Source of the DNA: Bacillota bacterium
GTDB taxonomy: Bacteria > Bacillota > Negativicutes > Sporomusales > Sporomusaceae
DNA length: 40,809 nucleotides
Direction of reading: 5' to 3'
NCBI GenBank assembly: GCA_023443285.1
Contig: JAEZVB010000081.1
Span: forward strand, 1 to 40,809
Shown: in pieces, positions 8,440 to 17,112 of the stretch
How the letters are laid out: each line of letters starts with the position of its first letter
Numbering within the stretch: position 1 is the first letter of the stretch
The notes under the pieces: model-generated
Seen by the model: the letters and a program-made list of their open reading frames with translations, nothing else
Database searches by the model: none
Told to the model about the DNA's origin: nothing
Program-made: the position numbers and the translations under genes

Positions 8440-9102
8440 CTATAACTTAGGCACTACTTGGGGTTGTCCTCTAAGCATATCCTGAGTTATGCGGGCAGCA
8501 CGAGCTGAGTCAAATAATGCCAGTAGCTTGGAAACCTGCTCTTCTTCCATTTTTCCAAAAATAGCAATAACTGTAGGATCATCCAGATCTTTCATAATCG
8601 CTACTGCTGCCTCTGGTTTCATTCCTCCATACAGTCTGGCCAATTTAGAAACACGCTTGGTTTCTTCTTTTTGTTTAATTTTGGCCTGTTTTTCAAGCTC
8701 TTCCTTGGTAATAACATTAGGTCCTGTTGGTTGAGAATTAGGTAACAGCGAAGTCAGTGGCGGCTGCACTTGTTTTGGCTCAATTAGCAACGCCGGATGA
8801 GTCGGAGTAATCTCTTCTTCCAGGTCTACCGGCTCGAAATTTGTTTTAGGCAAGAACCGAGCAACCACCGGGTATTGCGCTAAGTTTGCATCCCGGGCGA
8901 TTTTTTCTACATCAATGAGTTTTAGATAAACTCCGGCTGCAAAACCTATAGCTATCAAAATACACAAAACTAAAAAGATAGATAGCACTTTAAAAATTGT
9001 ACTAAATTTTGATTTAGGTACCTCTGGTTCCGAGGTTACCTGCGACTCCACTGCGGCTGCCTTTTTAGGTTTTTCAGCAGTAGTTTTAGGTTTTTCAGCC
9101 AT
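8440..9102 (-). CDS. motE: MotE/YlxF-like flagellar protein with MgtE-N type domain
   Basis: A 220-residue single-pass membrane protein. It has a Lys/Glu/Pro-rich cytoplasmic N-terminus, one membrane helix (about 38-61, VLSIFLVLCILIAIGFAAGV), a Pro-rich spacer, a short charged coiled coil (KEELEKQAKIKQKEETKRVS) and a C-terminal MgtE_N-like helical domain (LYGGMKPEAAVAIMKDLDDP, IFGKMEEEQVSKLLALFD). The same architecture sits after fliJ in Firmicutes and alphaproteobacterial flagellar operons, where MotE chaperones the stator partner MotC; in Bacillus the equivalent is YlxF. Which role it has here is inference from domain order and position. Confidence 0.85.
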   Translation of the reverse strand: MAEKPKTTAEKPKKAAAVESQVTSEPEVPKSKFSTIFKVLSIFLVLCILIAIGFAAGVYLKLIDVEKIARDANLAQYPVVARFLPKTNFEPVDLEEEITPTHPALLIEPKQVQPPLTSLLPNSQPTGPNVITKEELEKQAKIKQKEETKRVSKLARLYGGMKPEAAVAIMKDLDDPTVIAIFGKMEEEQVSKLLALFDSARAARITQDMLRGQPQVVPKL

Positions 9103-9120
9103 AATTTATTATAGACTCCT

Positions 9121-9681
9121 CTACTTAGCTAAAGATAGTACCTTAGCTACATAGTTACGTGTTTCACTGTAGGGCGGAACACCATTATAGTTCTTTACTG
9201 CTTGCGGTCCAGCGTTATAGGCAGCTACTGCTTTGGTAATATCACCATCAAATGTGGTTAGCATTTGTTTCAAATAGCGAACACCACCATCAATATTCTC
9301 ACGTGGATCATTGATATTATGTACCCCTAGTGAGCTAGCCGTTTCCGGCATAAGCTGCATTACACCAACTGCCCCAACAGAAGAAACAGCTTCTTGTGAC
9401 AATCCTGACTCTGCTTCAGCAACAGCCATCGCTAGCTTAGGATCAACACCATACTTATTGGCGGCAACCTGCACCATTTTAGCAATGTTACTACTGCTAG
9501 CACTATTGCCAATTGTACTTGTCTTGTTTTTTTGCACACTTTCAGGTGCTTGTTGTTGATTAACAGCACCTGAAAGCGCATTGGCAAATTCATTGGCTGG
9601 TTGGTTTGTCGGAATTCTTGGAACAAACCGCTGTTCTATCTCAGCAATCCGCTTAGCTACTTGGTCAACACCTGATATCAT
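9121..9681 (-). CDS. SLT-family lytic transglycosylase, likely flagellum-associated
   Basis: A 186-residue murein lytic transglycosylase that would open peptidoglycan for rod passage. The catalytic domain spans about residues 65-186: glutamate E91 in AEAESGLS, then GVMQLMP (106-112), NIDGGVRYL (129-137) and AYNAGP (154-159), the four standard SLT motifs. The N-terminal 60 residues are variable and Gln/Asn-rich, with no clear signal peptide, so export may be by the flagellar apparatus itself. It sits between fliJ and motE, inside the basal-body operon; Bacillus has no gene here. The start ATG 9681 overlaps the end region of fliJ (GGAGAG upstream). Confidence 0.9.
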   Translation of the reverse strand: MISGVDQVAKRIAEIEQRFVPRIPTNQPANEFANALSGAVNQQQAPESVQKNKTSTIGNSASSSNIAKMVQVAANKYGVDPKLAMAVAEAESGLSQEAVSSVGAVGVMQLMPETASSLGVHNINDPRENIDGGVRYLKQMLTTFDGDITKAVAAYNAGPQAVKNYNGVPPYSETRNYVAKVLSLAK

Positions 9682-9683
9682 AC

Positions 9684-10136
9684 CTATTCACTCTCCTTGT
9701 TACGCATAAAGGCCTGCGTTCCAAGCTCGTCAAGTCTTGTCTGTTCTTCTTGTAATAATTCGGCATTGTACTGCTCAAAACGTTTCTCACGCAGGTTATC
9801 TACTAGCTTCCTTTGTTTTATAGCAGCCTCCAATGCGTCAAGGCACTCTTGGCGATAAGCTTCGGCCTTGGTAACTTGCTCGCGTTGAACAATAATATCA
9901 CTCTTAATTTTATCGATATAATAACTAAAAGTCTTAAGAGTTTCTATCGTGGGAGAACCAGACTGCTCTTTATAAAGCAAATCAATACTAAATAATAATT
10001 TATTTTGAAATTCACTCAGCAGCTCTTGTTCTTTGTATAAACGGGTATTGGCTTCTGCCATTGTGATCTGCGCCTGTTCTTCCTCCATTTTTCGAAACTT
10101 AAGCAGGGTCTCAAGGCGAAATCGGAATTTCTTCAT
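9684..10136 (-). CDS. fliJ: FliJ, flagellar export chaperone/stalk
   Basis: FliJ is the coiled-coil stalk protein of the flagellar export ATPase complex and an escort for rod/hook chaperones. The 150-residue product is almost wholly helical and charged, with the N-terminal signature FRFRLETLLKFRKMEEEQAQ and a long antiparallel coiled coil to the end. It follows fliI with a 22-base gap. Assignment rests on the N-terminal motif, length and position directly after fliI. Confidence 0.92.
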   Translation of the reverse strand: MKKFRFRLETLLKFRKMEEEQAQITMAEANTRLYKEQELLSEFQNKLLFSIDLLYKEQSGSPTIETLKTFSYYIDKIKSDIIVQREQVTKAEAYRQECLDALEAAIKQRKLVDNLREKRFEQYNAELLQEEQTRLDELGTQAFMRNKESE

Positions 10137-10158
10137 GGTCTCCCATCCTCATTAGCCT

Positions 10159-11475
10159 TTAGGCAACCAGCGTTTTTAGGCGTTCAATGGTTTCAGACAT
10201 CGGTGTATTCTCATTTACATCTTGTTGCAAGAAGCTTTTTATTTGGTCGAAAACGGCTATGGCACGGTCAATATTAGGATTGCTGCCATGAGCATACGCA
10301 CCAATATTAATTAAATCTTCGGCTTCCCGGTAAGTGGCAAGCAAAGCACGAAGTTGCTGAGCACTTTTAATGTGTTCTTTATTAACAATTTCCATCATTA
10401 CCCGGCTAACACTATTTAAAACATCAATGGCCGGATAATGGTTTAGCGCCGCCAAGCTCCTAGACAACACGACATGTCCATCAAGAATACTACGAACAGC
10501 ATCTGCAATGGGTTCATTCATATCATCGCCATCAACCAATACAGTATAAATGCCGGTAATTGATCCCCGATCACCAGTACCTGAGCGTTCCAATAATTTA
10601 GGCAACATCGAAAATACAGAGGGCGTATAACCGCGAGTAGCAGGCGGTTCGCCTACAGTCAGTCCAACCTCACGCTGCGCCATAGCAAACCGTGTCACAG
10701 AATCCATCATTAGCATAACATCCATACCTTGATCACGAAAATATTCTGCAACAGCAGTAGCTGTCATTGCACCCTTAATTCTAACAAGAGCTGGTTGGTC
10801 AGAAGTAGCTACAATTACTACTGAGCGTCTAAGGCCTTCTTCACCTAAATCGCGTTCAATAAATTCCCGTACTTCTCTACCGCGTTCGCCAATCAGGGCA
10901 ATTACGCTAATATCAGCCTCAGTATTACGGGCGATCATACCTAGTAATGTACTTTTACCGACCCCACTACCAGCCATAATGCCCACCCGTTGTCCACGGC
11001 CTAATGTTAACAAACTATCAATAGCCCGTACACCAACACCCAGTTTTTCCTCAATACGCCGGCGGGTTAAAGGTGGCGGCGGCGTGGCCGTAAGCGGGTA
11101 TTCTTGATTACAAATCAACGGTCCCTTATCATCAATAGGATTACCAAGACCATCTAATATGCGTCCCAATAACTGACGGCCGACGCTTACTTTTAACGTC
11201 CTGTGCGCTGATACAACTTCACAACCGGGTCCAATCCCTTGAAGCTCACCAACAGGCATAAGCAAAATACGATTCTCCCTAAATCCTACAACTTCAGCCG
11301 GAACAGGTTCTCCCTGTTTACGGGGATAAACATAACACAAGTCTCCTAGGTTTACATTAGGACCTTGCGACTCCATTACCAAGCCGATTATTTGTGTAAT
11401 TTTGCCGTTTAACTTAATGCTATCAACAGTAGCTATTGCAGATAAATAGGGAGAAGAATCAAATATTTTACTCAT
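10159..11475 (-). CDS. fliI: FliI, flagellum-specific export ATPase
   Basis: FliI is the hexameric ATPase at the base of the flagellar type III export apparatus. The 438-residue protein shows the F1-like Walker A GSGVGKST near residue 170, the RGREVREFIERDLGEEGL segment, Walker B VMLMMDSVTRFAMAQREVGL near 258 and the Q/D-rich loop DGDDMNEPIADAVRSILDGH near 325. N-terminal beta-barrel (residues 20-90) and C-terminal helical domain are complete. The start ATG 11475 overlaps the fliH stop by four bases (ATGA type overlap). Confidence 0.97.
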   Translation of the reverse strand: MSKIFDSSPYLSAIATVDSIKLNGKITQIIGLVMESQGPNVNLGDLCYVYPRKQGEPVPAEVVGFRENRILLMPVGELQGIGPGCEVVSAHRTLKVSVGRQLLGRILDGLGNPIDDKGPLICNQEYPLTATPPPPLTRRRIEEKLGVGVRAIDSLLTLGRGQRVGIMAGSGVGKSTLLGMIARNTEADISVIALIGERGREVREFIERDLGEEGLRRSVVIVATSDQPALVRIKGAMTATAVAEYFRDQGMDVMLMMDSVTRFAMAQREVGLTVGEPPATRGYTPSVFSMLPKLLERSGTGDRGSITGIYTVLVDGDDMNEPIADAVRSILDGHVVLSRSLAALNHYPAIDVLNSVSRVMMEIVNKEHIKSAQQLRALLATYREAEDLINIGAYAHGSNPNIDRAIAVFDQIKSFLQQDVNENTPMSETIERLKTLVA

Positions 11476-12254
11476 GGCAGTACTTCCTGTATAGCCTTGT
11501 GAACTAATTCTAACTTTGTATCTAATCTAGCATCAACTGTACCTAAAGCGGTTTCAATAATACAGCCGCCTGCCGACACAGTGTGATCTGCAGTCACATT
11601 AATCGCATTGTCTCGACCAACCATTAGTTGTAAGTCTCGTTTAGCCATAAGAACCATTTCATAATCCTCTGAATTTACTCTGATGAGTATTTGATTTTGA
11701 TCACTAACGGTGGCTAAGGCTTCCCTAACTATCGGCAAAATAGTTGTTGGATTATCTTCAATCTCTCGCACTAATATTTTACTAGCAACAGCAAGTGCAA
11801 TTTCAACAATTTGTTGCTCCGCAGTAATAAACATTTGAGCAACTTCCTGTTCTGCTGTTTTAATAAGACATTGGGCTTTCTCCAACGACTCCTGCATAGC
11901 TACTTGCATATCACTTAGTGCTGTTTGCCTACCCTGGTTATATCCTTCTTGGTAGCCTTGCTCGCGGCCTTCTTCTTGTCCTTTGGCAAAGGCTTCTTGA
12001 TACGCCGTTCGCGCTAATTCTTCCAATTCTTTCGCCTTGTTTTCTCCCTCAGCCAGACATTGAGCCGCAGTTTCCTGAGCCTTAGCAATAATGGCTTCGG
12101 CTTCAGAGCGGATTGCCTCCAAATCTATTTCCGGTACAACAGGTGCTGTAACTTGTTCTTGAACCTCTATTGGTTCCGGAACAGGCGCTGGCCGATGTTT
12201 GATAACAACAGGCGAATTTCTTTGAAATAATACACTCTTTATAATCTTAGACAA
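11472..12254 (-). CDS. fliH: FliH, negative regulator/stator of the FliI ATPase
   Basis: FliH dimerises, binds FliI and tethers it to the C-ring. The 260-residue protein has a short N-terminus, a long Glu/Ala/Lys-rich coiled coil with the GxxxG-like repeat zone (KGQEEGREQGYQEGYNQGRQ, about residues 90-115) typical of FliH, and the C-terminal V-type E-subunit-like domain (ISAGGC-like TVSAGGCIIETALGTVDARL). The start is TTG at 12254, inside the last codons of fliG; overlap of the two genes is 8 bases. No better start exists. Confidence 0.92.
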   Translation of the reverse strand: MSKIIKSVLFQRNSPVVIKHRPAPVPEPIEVQEQVTAPVVPEIDLEAIRSEAEAIIAKAQETAAQCLAEGENKAKELEELARTAYQEAFAKGQEEGREQGYQEGYNQGRQTALSDMQVAMQESLEKAQCLIKTAEQEVAQMFITAEQQIVEIALAVASKILVREIEDNPTTILPIVREALATVSDQNQILIRVNSEDYEMVLMAKRDLQLMVGRDNAINVTADHTVSAGGCIIETALGTVDARLDTKLELVHKAIQEVLP

Positions 12255-13257
12255 TTATCTCGTCTCCTTTACCACGCGAAACCACGATTTCGCCTGATTC
12301 TTCGAGACGACGAATATTATTAACAATTTTTTGCTGAGACTCTTCCACATCTCTTATGCGTACAGGCCCCATATACTCGATTTCTTCTTTGAGCATTTCA
12401 GCAGCTCTTTTGGAGATGTTCTTATATACCTTATTAGCAACTTCACTTGATGTTGCTTTGAGTGCCAATGCCAGGTCCTTGTTATCGATTTCCCTAAGCA
12501 CAAGCTGGAGTGATCTGTCGTCCAAAAGCACAATATCCTCGAAAACAAACATGCGTTTTTTGATTTCTTCTGCCAGTTCAGGGTTTTGCACTTCCATATT
12601 TTCAATAATGGTTCTTTCCGTAGTGCGATCAACACGATTAAGTATTTCAACTATGGAATCAACGCCACCGGCGGCAGTAAAGTCTTGCGTTACTAACGAT
12701 GATAATTTACGTTCTAGTATTCTTTCTACATCGCGAATAACATCAGGCGAAGTTCGATCCATCGTAGCAATCCGGCGGGCAACATCTACCTGACGCTCTG
12801 GCGGCAATGCGGAAACAATAGCAGCAGATTGTTCAGGCTGGAGATATGCCATGATTAATGCAATCGTTTGCGGATGCTCATTTTGGATAAAGTTAAGTAA
12901 CTGGCTTGGATCTGTTTTCCGCGCAAAGTCAAATGGACGTATTTGCAGACTGGTAGTTAATCGATTAATAATAGATACTGCCTTATCTGAACCTAACGCT
13001 TTTTCCAAGATATCACGGGCATAATCCAAACCGCCACTAGAAATATACTCTTTTGCAACACACATTTGATGAAATTCATTTAATACTTTATCTTTTTGCT
13101 CTTGTGATAGTTTACGCTGATTAGCAATCTCCAACGTCAACTTCTCAATTTCATCTTCCTTCATATGCTTTAGTACTTGTGCGGAGATGTCAGGCCCTAA
13201 AGCAATTAATAAAATTGCTGCTTTTTGCTTGCCTGTCACTTCATTTGACTGGTACAT
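12247..13257 (-). CDS. fliG: FliG, flagellar motor switch/rotor protein
   Basis: FliG joins the MS-ring (FliF) to the C-ring and receives torque from the stator. The 336-residue protein is full length: N-terminal FliF-binding domain (KQKAAILLIALGPDISAQVL), middle domain with the EHPQTIALIMAYLQPEQSAA motif (about 127-147), and C-terminal torque domain with charged helix (VLLDDRSLQLVLREIDNKDL). It begins 16 bases after fliF. Reading frame and motifs leave little doubt. Confidence 0.97.
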   Translation of the reverse strand: MYQSNEVTGKQKAAILLIALGPDISAQVLKHMKEDEIEKLTLEIANQRKLSQEQKDKVLNEFHQMCVAKEYISSGGLDYARDILEKALGSDKAVSIINRLTTSLQIRPFDFARKTDPSQLLNFIQNEHPQTIALIMAYLQPEQSAAIVSALPPERQVDVARRIATMDRTSPDVIRDVERILERKLSSLVTQDFTAAGGVDSIVEILNRVDRTTERTIIENMEVQNPELAEEIKKRMFVFEDIVLLDDRSLQLVLREIDNKDLALALKATSSEVANKVYKNISKRAAEMLKEEIEYMGPVRIRDVEESQQKIVNNIRRLEESGEIVVSRGKGDEIIV

Positions 13258-13273
13258 AGCCTGGTGCCTCCCA

Positions 13274-14839
13274 TCATTCTTCTGCTAACCAAACTTTCAG
13301 AATCTGGGCCACATCTTCAGGACGCGATCTAGCAAACTTTTCAACTACCGTTCGTTGTTCAACCTTCTCTTTTTCCTGTGCATTCATTTCTTCTTGCTCA
13401 GCTTCTGAAACCTCTGCTAAAGGTTGTGCTTCGAGTGCAATAGCTTCTAACAATGCTTCTTCCTCTTGCTCGCGCCGACGAACATATCGCCTGTATAAGA
13501 AGTACAGAATACCAAGGATGATAATAACAGCAAGTGCCACTTTAAGCATAAATGCTTGTTGTTGCTGTTTCGCAAGTTCTTCGTCTTCTTTTCGCTGTTT
13601 ATCAGCCAATTCTGTGTTGAATTGTATTGGTTCAACAGCAATTGTATCTCCCCGTGTGGGATTAAGTCCAATAGCTGAGGCCACCGTTTTATTTAAACTT
13701 TCCTGCTGCGCTCTAGGCATAGAAGCATCTACAAGCACCGCTACAGTTAATCTTCTAATAGAACCTGGTGTACTTATAACCTTTTCCTTGGTTTCATTAA
13801 TCTCGTAATTACGAATTGCTTCACGTTTTTCATAATTGGATTGTGAATTCGAATTATTATTCGTAACATAACCCGGAATATTCGATGTCGTTCCTGGTAC
13901 ACCACCGGGAGCTGCAGCAGAATTCCCTTGATAACTCTCATTGGTTTCCTGTGAACTACGAATAATACCTTTGTCATCAACAACTGGTTCAAAGGTTTGT
14001 CGATCAAGTGTACGCTGATCAAAATTAAGTTCGACATTTACTCTAGCAGCAGCCTTACCTATACCCAGCGTCTGATCAAGTAGTGATTGAACATTTTTTT
14101 GCAGATCTTCCTGCACTTTTTTAGTCATCTCAAACTGTGTGAGTGCTACAGTGCCAGCCATCGGTGGTGTATCTGACTTGTCATCATTTAAGACTCGGGC
14201 AAAATTATCAACAACTGTAATATTTTCCGGTTTTAACCCCTGAACGCTATGGGCAACCAGATTTACGATTCCTTTTACTTGCTGTTGAGTCAATTGTGCC
14301 TGAGGTCTAAGCTTAAGCATAATAGAAGCGGTGGCTGGTTTCTCAGTCTTTTTATAGAGACTATCCTCTGACATCACAATATGGACTCTGGCCTTTTCTA
14401 CTTCTCCCATCTGTTCAATGGTTCGAGTCAGCTCACCTTGAACAGCTTGCAAAAGTTGCACTTTATTTTGAAATTCAGTTGTACCAAACTTATTTTGCTC
14501 AAAAATTTCAAACCCTTTATTTCCTCGTGGCAACCCCTGACTAGCTAATTCAAGCCTAAGCTTGTGAACATCCTGGGATGGAACTAAAATGACAGTACCG
14601 TTACTGCCAGTCTGAACTTCATATTGAACTTTCATTTCTTTTAATTTCGCAGTAACTTTACCTGCATCTTCAGCTTCCAAGGCGGTAAACAATGGCACAT
14701 TATCAGGGCGACTTCCCCACCAGTAACTCCATGCTAAAATAAAAATAAATATAAATGCGGCTGCGCCAAAGATCATGTACCTTTGTTTATTACTCAAATT
14801 TTGCCAAAGACGCAGAGACTGTTCCTTCAAGTCAGTCAT
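13274..14839 (-). CDS. fliF: FliF, flagellar MS-ring protein
   Basis: FliF forms the MS-ring in the cytoplasmic membrane, the first structure of the basal body. The 521-residue protein has two membrane helices (about 22-42, MIFGAAAFIFIFILAWSY; and about 430-450, LKVALAVIIILGILYFLY) bounding the periplasmic ring-building YscJ-like domains (VPLFTALEAEDAGKVTAKL, GNKGFEIFEQNKFGTTEF). The C-terminal tail ends in the FliG-binding motif RPEDVAQILKVWLAEE. It is 93 bases downstream of fliE. Length is in the normal range. Confidence 0.97.
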   Translation of the reverse strand: MTDLKEQSLRLWQNLSNKQRYMIFGAAAFIFIFILAWSYWWGSRPDNVPLFTALEAEDAGKVTAKLKEMKVQYEVQTGSNGTVILVPSQDVHKLRLELASQGLPRGNKGFEIFEQNKFGTTEFQNKVQLLQAVQGELTRTIEQMGEVEKARVHIVMSEDSLYKKTEKPATASIMLKLRPQAQLTQQQVKGIVNLVAHSVQGLKPENITVVDNFARVLNDDKSDTPPMAGTVALTQFEMTKKVQEDLQKNVQSLLDQTLGIGKAAARVNVELNFDQRTLDRQTFEPVVDDKGIIRSSQETNESYQGNSAAAPGGVPGTTSNIPGYVTNNNSNSQSNYEKREAIRNYEINETKEKVISTPGSIRRLTVAVLVDASMPRAQQESLNKTVASAIGLNPTRGDTIAVEPIQFNTELADKQRKEDEELAKQQQQAFMLKVALAVIIILGILYFLYRRYVRRREQEEEALLEAIALEAQPLAEVSEAEQEEMNAQEKEKVEQRTVVEKFARSRPEDVAQILKVWLAEE

Positions 14840-14932
14840 GTCTCCACCCTTTCAGTTACGGAAAAGTAATACCTACTTCATCTCATGCCCAAATACTATA
14901 CTGAGCAATAGTAAATCATTTCCTCTTGCATA

Positions 14933-15232
14933 TTAAACCTGCATTCTCATAACTTCTTGATAGGCTTCGACAACTTTATTACGAACCTGCATAGTAAGTT
15001 GTAATGCCACCGTCGCTTTTTCAGCAGCTATTGTAACTTCAGCTATATCCTGAATTTTGCCTGCAGCTAGGTTCATCGATGCCTGACTAGCTTGATTTTG
15101 TAGTTGATTTACGCTATTTAATGCATCACTCAAAAACTCGCCAAAGGTTTTTTCTGGTTGTATAGCACTTGCAGGCGTTTCGATCATTTTCCCGCCTGTA
15201 ATAGGTGCTAGTTTTAAAGCTTCAATCTGCAT
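14933..15232 (-). CDS. fliE: FliE, hook-basal body junction protein
   Basis: FliE links the MS-ring to the rod. The 99-residue protein has the family's C-terminal signature: FGEFLSDALNSVNQLQNQAS, AEVTIAAEKATVALQLTMQV and NKVVEAYQEVMRMQV. Length and position after flgC are standard. ATG 15232 lies ten bases after flgC. Confidence 0.95.
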   Translation of the reverse strand: MQIEALKLAPITGGKMIETPASAIQPEKTFGEFLSDALNSVNQLQNQASQASMNLAAGKIQDIAEVTIAAEKATVALQLTMQVRNKVVEAYQEVMRMQV

Positions 15233-15242
15233 TTATGCCTCC

Positions 15243-15686
15243 CTATTTTCCAATTTCCAAAGCCTTCATTGCCATGCTTTTAGCTGCATTTGCAGCAGTA
15301 ACATTAGCCTCATATGCTCTAGAAGCGGTGATCATGTCTACCATTTCGCTTACAATAGTAACATTAGGCATCTCAACATAACCATCCCTGTTCGCATCTG
15401 GATGGTTTGGGTCATACATGAGTTTAAACGGCGCATTATCTTTTGTGATTCCGGTTACCCGGACGCCTTCTCCTGTATCCATTTGCTTTGACAACAGCTG
15501 TCCAAAAGAGGGTTGATCAGCTCGTGGTTCAAAAACCACCATCTGACGCCGATAAGGACCACCTTCTGCTGTACGAGTAGTGTTGGCGTTGGCTATATTG
15601 TTTGAAATCACATCCATCCTCAGCCGTTCAGCAGTCATACCTGAAGCAGAGGCATCAATGGCCTGAAATAACCCCATAATACTCAT
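15243..15686 (-). CDS. flgC: FlgC, proximal rod protein
   Basis: FlgC is a proximal rod subunit. The 147-residue protein shows the conserved N-terminal helix and rod motif (AIDASASGMTAERLRMDVIS, NNIANANTTRTAEGGPYRRQ) and the C-terminal helix (VTIVSEMVDMITASRAYEAN, VTAANAAKSMAMKALEIGK). Its ATG 15686 overlaps the flgB stop by four bases. Normal size. Confidence 0.96.
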   Translation of the reverse strand: MSIMGLFQAIDASASGMTAERLRMDVISNNIANANTTRTAEGGPYRRQMVVFEPRADQPSFGQLLSKQMDTGEGVRVTGITKDNAPFKLMYDPNHPDANRDGYVEMPNVTIVSEMVDMITASRAYEANVTAANAAKSMAMKALEIGK

Positions 15687-16108
15687 CTTCCTCCATTAAT
15701 CGCAGATTTAATATTAGAAAAATACTTACTAATCTGACCGGCTACTGCATCATAATAAATTGAATTCTTTGCCAAGCCAGCCATTTCGCCATCAATATCT
15801 ACGTTGTTGTCATCAGTACGAAAAGAATTTGTAGTAATTGTATTTACTGTAGGTTCTACGTTCAAGTTAGCATGCGATTGTATCGGCAAATGGCGTTCAT
15901 GAGTTCTAGCTAACAAACTCGAAGCCGAAGCATTTTGCGAATCCATAGCTGTTGCTAGCCGATCTTCAAAACTCACTTCGCTTTTCTTAAACTTAGGCGT
16001 ATTTACGTTTGCAATATTGTTACTAATAACTTTATGGCGAAGTGAGGCGGCACTCAACGCTTTTTCCAAAATTGATACCTGTGTTGATTGTAAGAGCGAG
16101 TTAAGCAT
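15683..16108 (-). CDS. flgB: FlgB, proximal rod protein; first gene of the flagellar operon
   Basis: FlgB is the most proximal rod subunit. The 141-residue protein has the conserved N-terminal block ALSAASLRHKVISNNIANVN, TPKFKKSEVSFEDRL and the C-terminal DDNNVDIDGEMAGLAKNSIY. AAGGAGGA precedes ATG 16108. It is the first flagellar gene after codY, as in Bacillus, separated by a hairpin terminator and a 140-base leader. Confidence 0.96.
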   Translation of the reverse strand: MLNSLLQSTQVSILEKALSAASLRHKVISNNIANVNTPKFKKSEVSFEDRLATAMDSQNASASSLLARTHERHLPIQSHANLNVEPTVNTITTNSFRTDDNNVDIDGEMAGLAKNSIYYDAVAGQISKYFSNIKSAINGGR

Positions 16109-16251
16109 CTCACTAATCCTCCTTCAAAATTAACCAAATATATCCCCGTTTCAGGCATATTATAAGCTTTTTTGCAGCCTTATGCATATTTCTACACTAT
16201 ACACGAAAATCCTTTTAAATTTCTTTGTAAAACGATAAGTTTTGATTATAG
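16109..16251 (-). promoter_or_regulatory. leader and probable promoter region of the flagellar operon
   Basis: This 143-base AT-rich stretch separates the codY terminator from flgB and should hold the promoter of the whole fla operon. On the minus strand there is a perfect TATAAT (around 16163-16170) and a TATAGT about 30 bases upstream of it, but no convincing -35 box at 16-18 bases from either. I see no clear sigma-28 element. CodY or other control sites may lie here but none can be called by eye. Confidence 0.3.
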
Positions 16252-16289
16252 AAAAAAAATCCAGCTGTTATTACTCAGCTGGATTTTTT
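16252..16289 (-). terminator. intrinsic terminator after codY
   Basis: A perfect 10-base stem, AATCCAGCTG paired with CAGCTGGATT around an 8-base loop, is flanked by T-runs in both directions (TTTTTTTT on the minus strand). It ends the xerC-hslV-hslU-codY unit 12 bases after the codY stop and should insulate the flagellar operon. It could also act on the plus strand. Confidence 0.88.
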
Positions 16290-16300
16290 GTATTCAAATG

Positions 16301-17077
16301 TTATTTTTTTAGTTTCTTCAGTTCTTCTAATAATCGTTCGTTAAGAACCTTTATGTAGGTTCCTTTCATGCCAAGTGATTTGGATTCAATTACGCCTGCA
16401 CTTTCAAATTTGCGCAACGCATTCACTATCACAGACCGGGTAATCCCAACACGGTCGGCAATTTTGCTGGCAACCAATAACCCCTCATTGCCTTCAAGTT
16501 CGCTTAAAATATGCATAACAGCTTCCAATTCAGAATATGACAATGTTCCCAAAGCCACTTGTACTGTAGCTTTTTTTCTAGCCTCTTCTTCAATTTTTTC
16601 ACTGCGATCTCTAAGCATTTCCATGCCAACAACCGTCGCCCCATATTCAGCCAATATTAAATCATCATCAACAAATTCTGTACTAAATTTGGCTACAATT
16701 AATGTCCCTATGCGTTCCCCTACGCCATGAATAGGAACTATGGTAGTAAACTTATCGTTAAATAAACAATTGGTATCTACGCTAAAACTACACAATCCGC
16801 CTTCCAGACGAAGATTTGGCGATGTCTGATCAACTTTACGCAACCATTCGACATAGCGTTCAGGAAATCGCCCCATTTTAAGCACTTTATCCCGCATAAG
16901 CTCACACTCAAAATCACCAAGCAATGCATATCCCAATATACTACCATCTTTGTTAACAATATAAACATTAGCAGCCATAACAGTGCTAAGCACTGTTGAA
17001 ACTTCGCTGTACTCAACTTTCTCTGATTTCTGAAGCAACTTATTAATAGCACGCGTACGTTCTAGCAATGATGACAT
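16301..17077 (-). CDS. codY: CodY, GTP/branched-chain amino acid sensing global repressor
   Basis: CodY is the Firmicutes nutrient-responsive regulator that binds isoleucine-type amino acids and GTP and represses stationary-phase genes, often including motility. The 258-residue protein has the N-terminal GAF sensor (about 1-155, LLERTRAINKLLQ...VVGMEMLRDRSEKI) and a C-terminal winged helix (VASKIADRVGITRSVIVNAL, then RKFESAGVIESKSLGMKGTY). Length equals the family norm. It follows hslU by 35 bases and is the last gene before the flagellar operon, the same linkage as in Bacillus. Confidence 0.97.
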   Translation of the reverse strand: MSSLLERTRAINKLLQKSEKVEYSEVSTVLSTVMAANVYIVNKDGSILGYALLGDFECELMRDKVLKMGRFPERYVEWLRKVDQTSPNLRLEGGLCSFSVDTNCLFNDKFTTIVPIHGVGERIGTLIVAKFSTEFVDDDLILAEYGATVVGMEMLRDRSEKIEEEARKKATVQVALGTLSYSELEAVMHILSELEGNEGLLVASKIADRVGITRSVIVNALRKFESAGVIESKSLGMKGTYIKVLNERLLEELKKLKK

Positions 17078-17112
17078 TTACTATTCCCACCTTTCATTAT
17101 TTGAAACAAATA

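Noticed and set aside
12354..12793. Frames of 98 and 145 residues inside fliG on both strands
   Set aside because: fliG is fully conserved across this region, so these are shadows.
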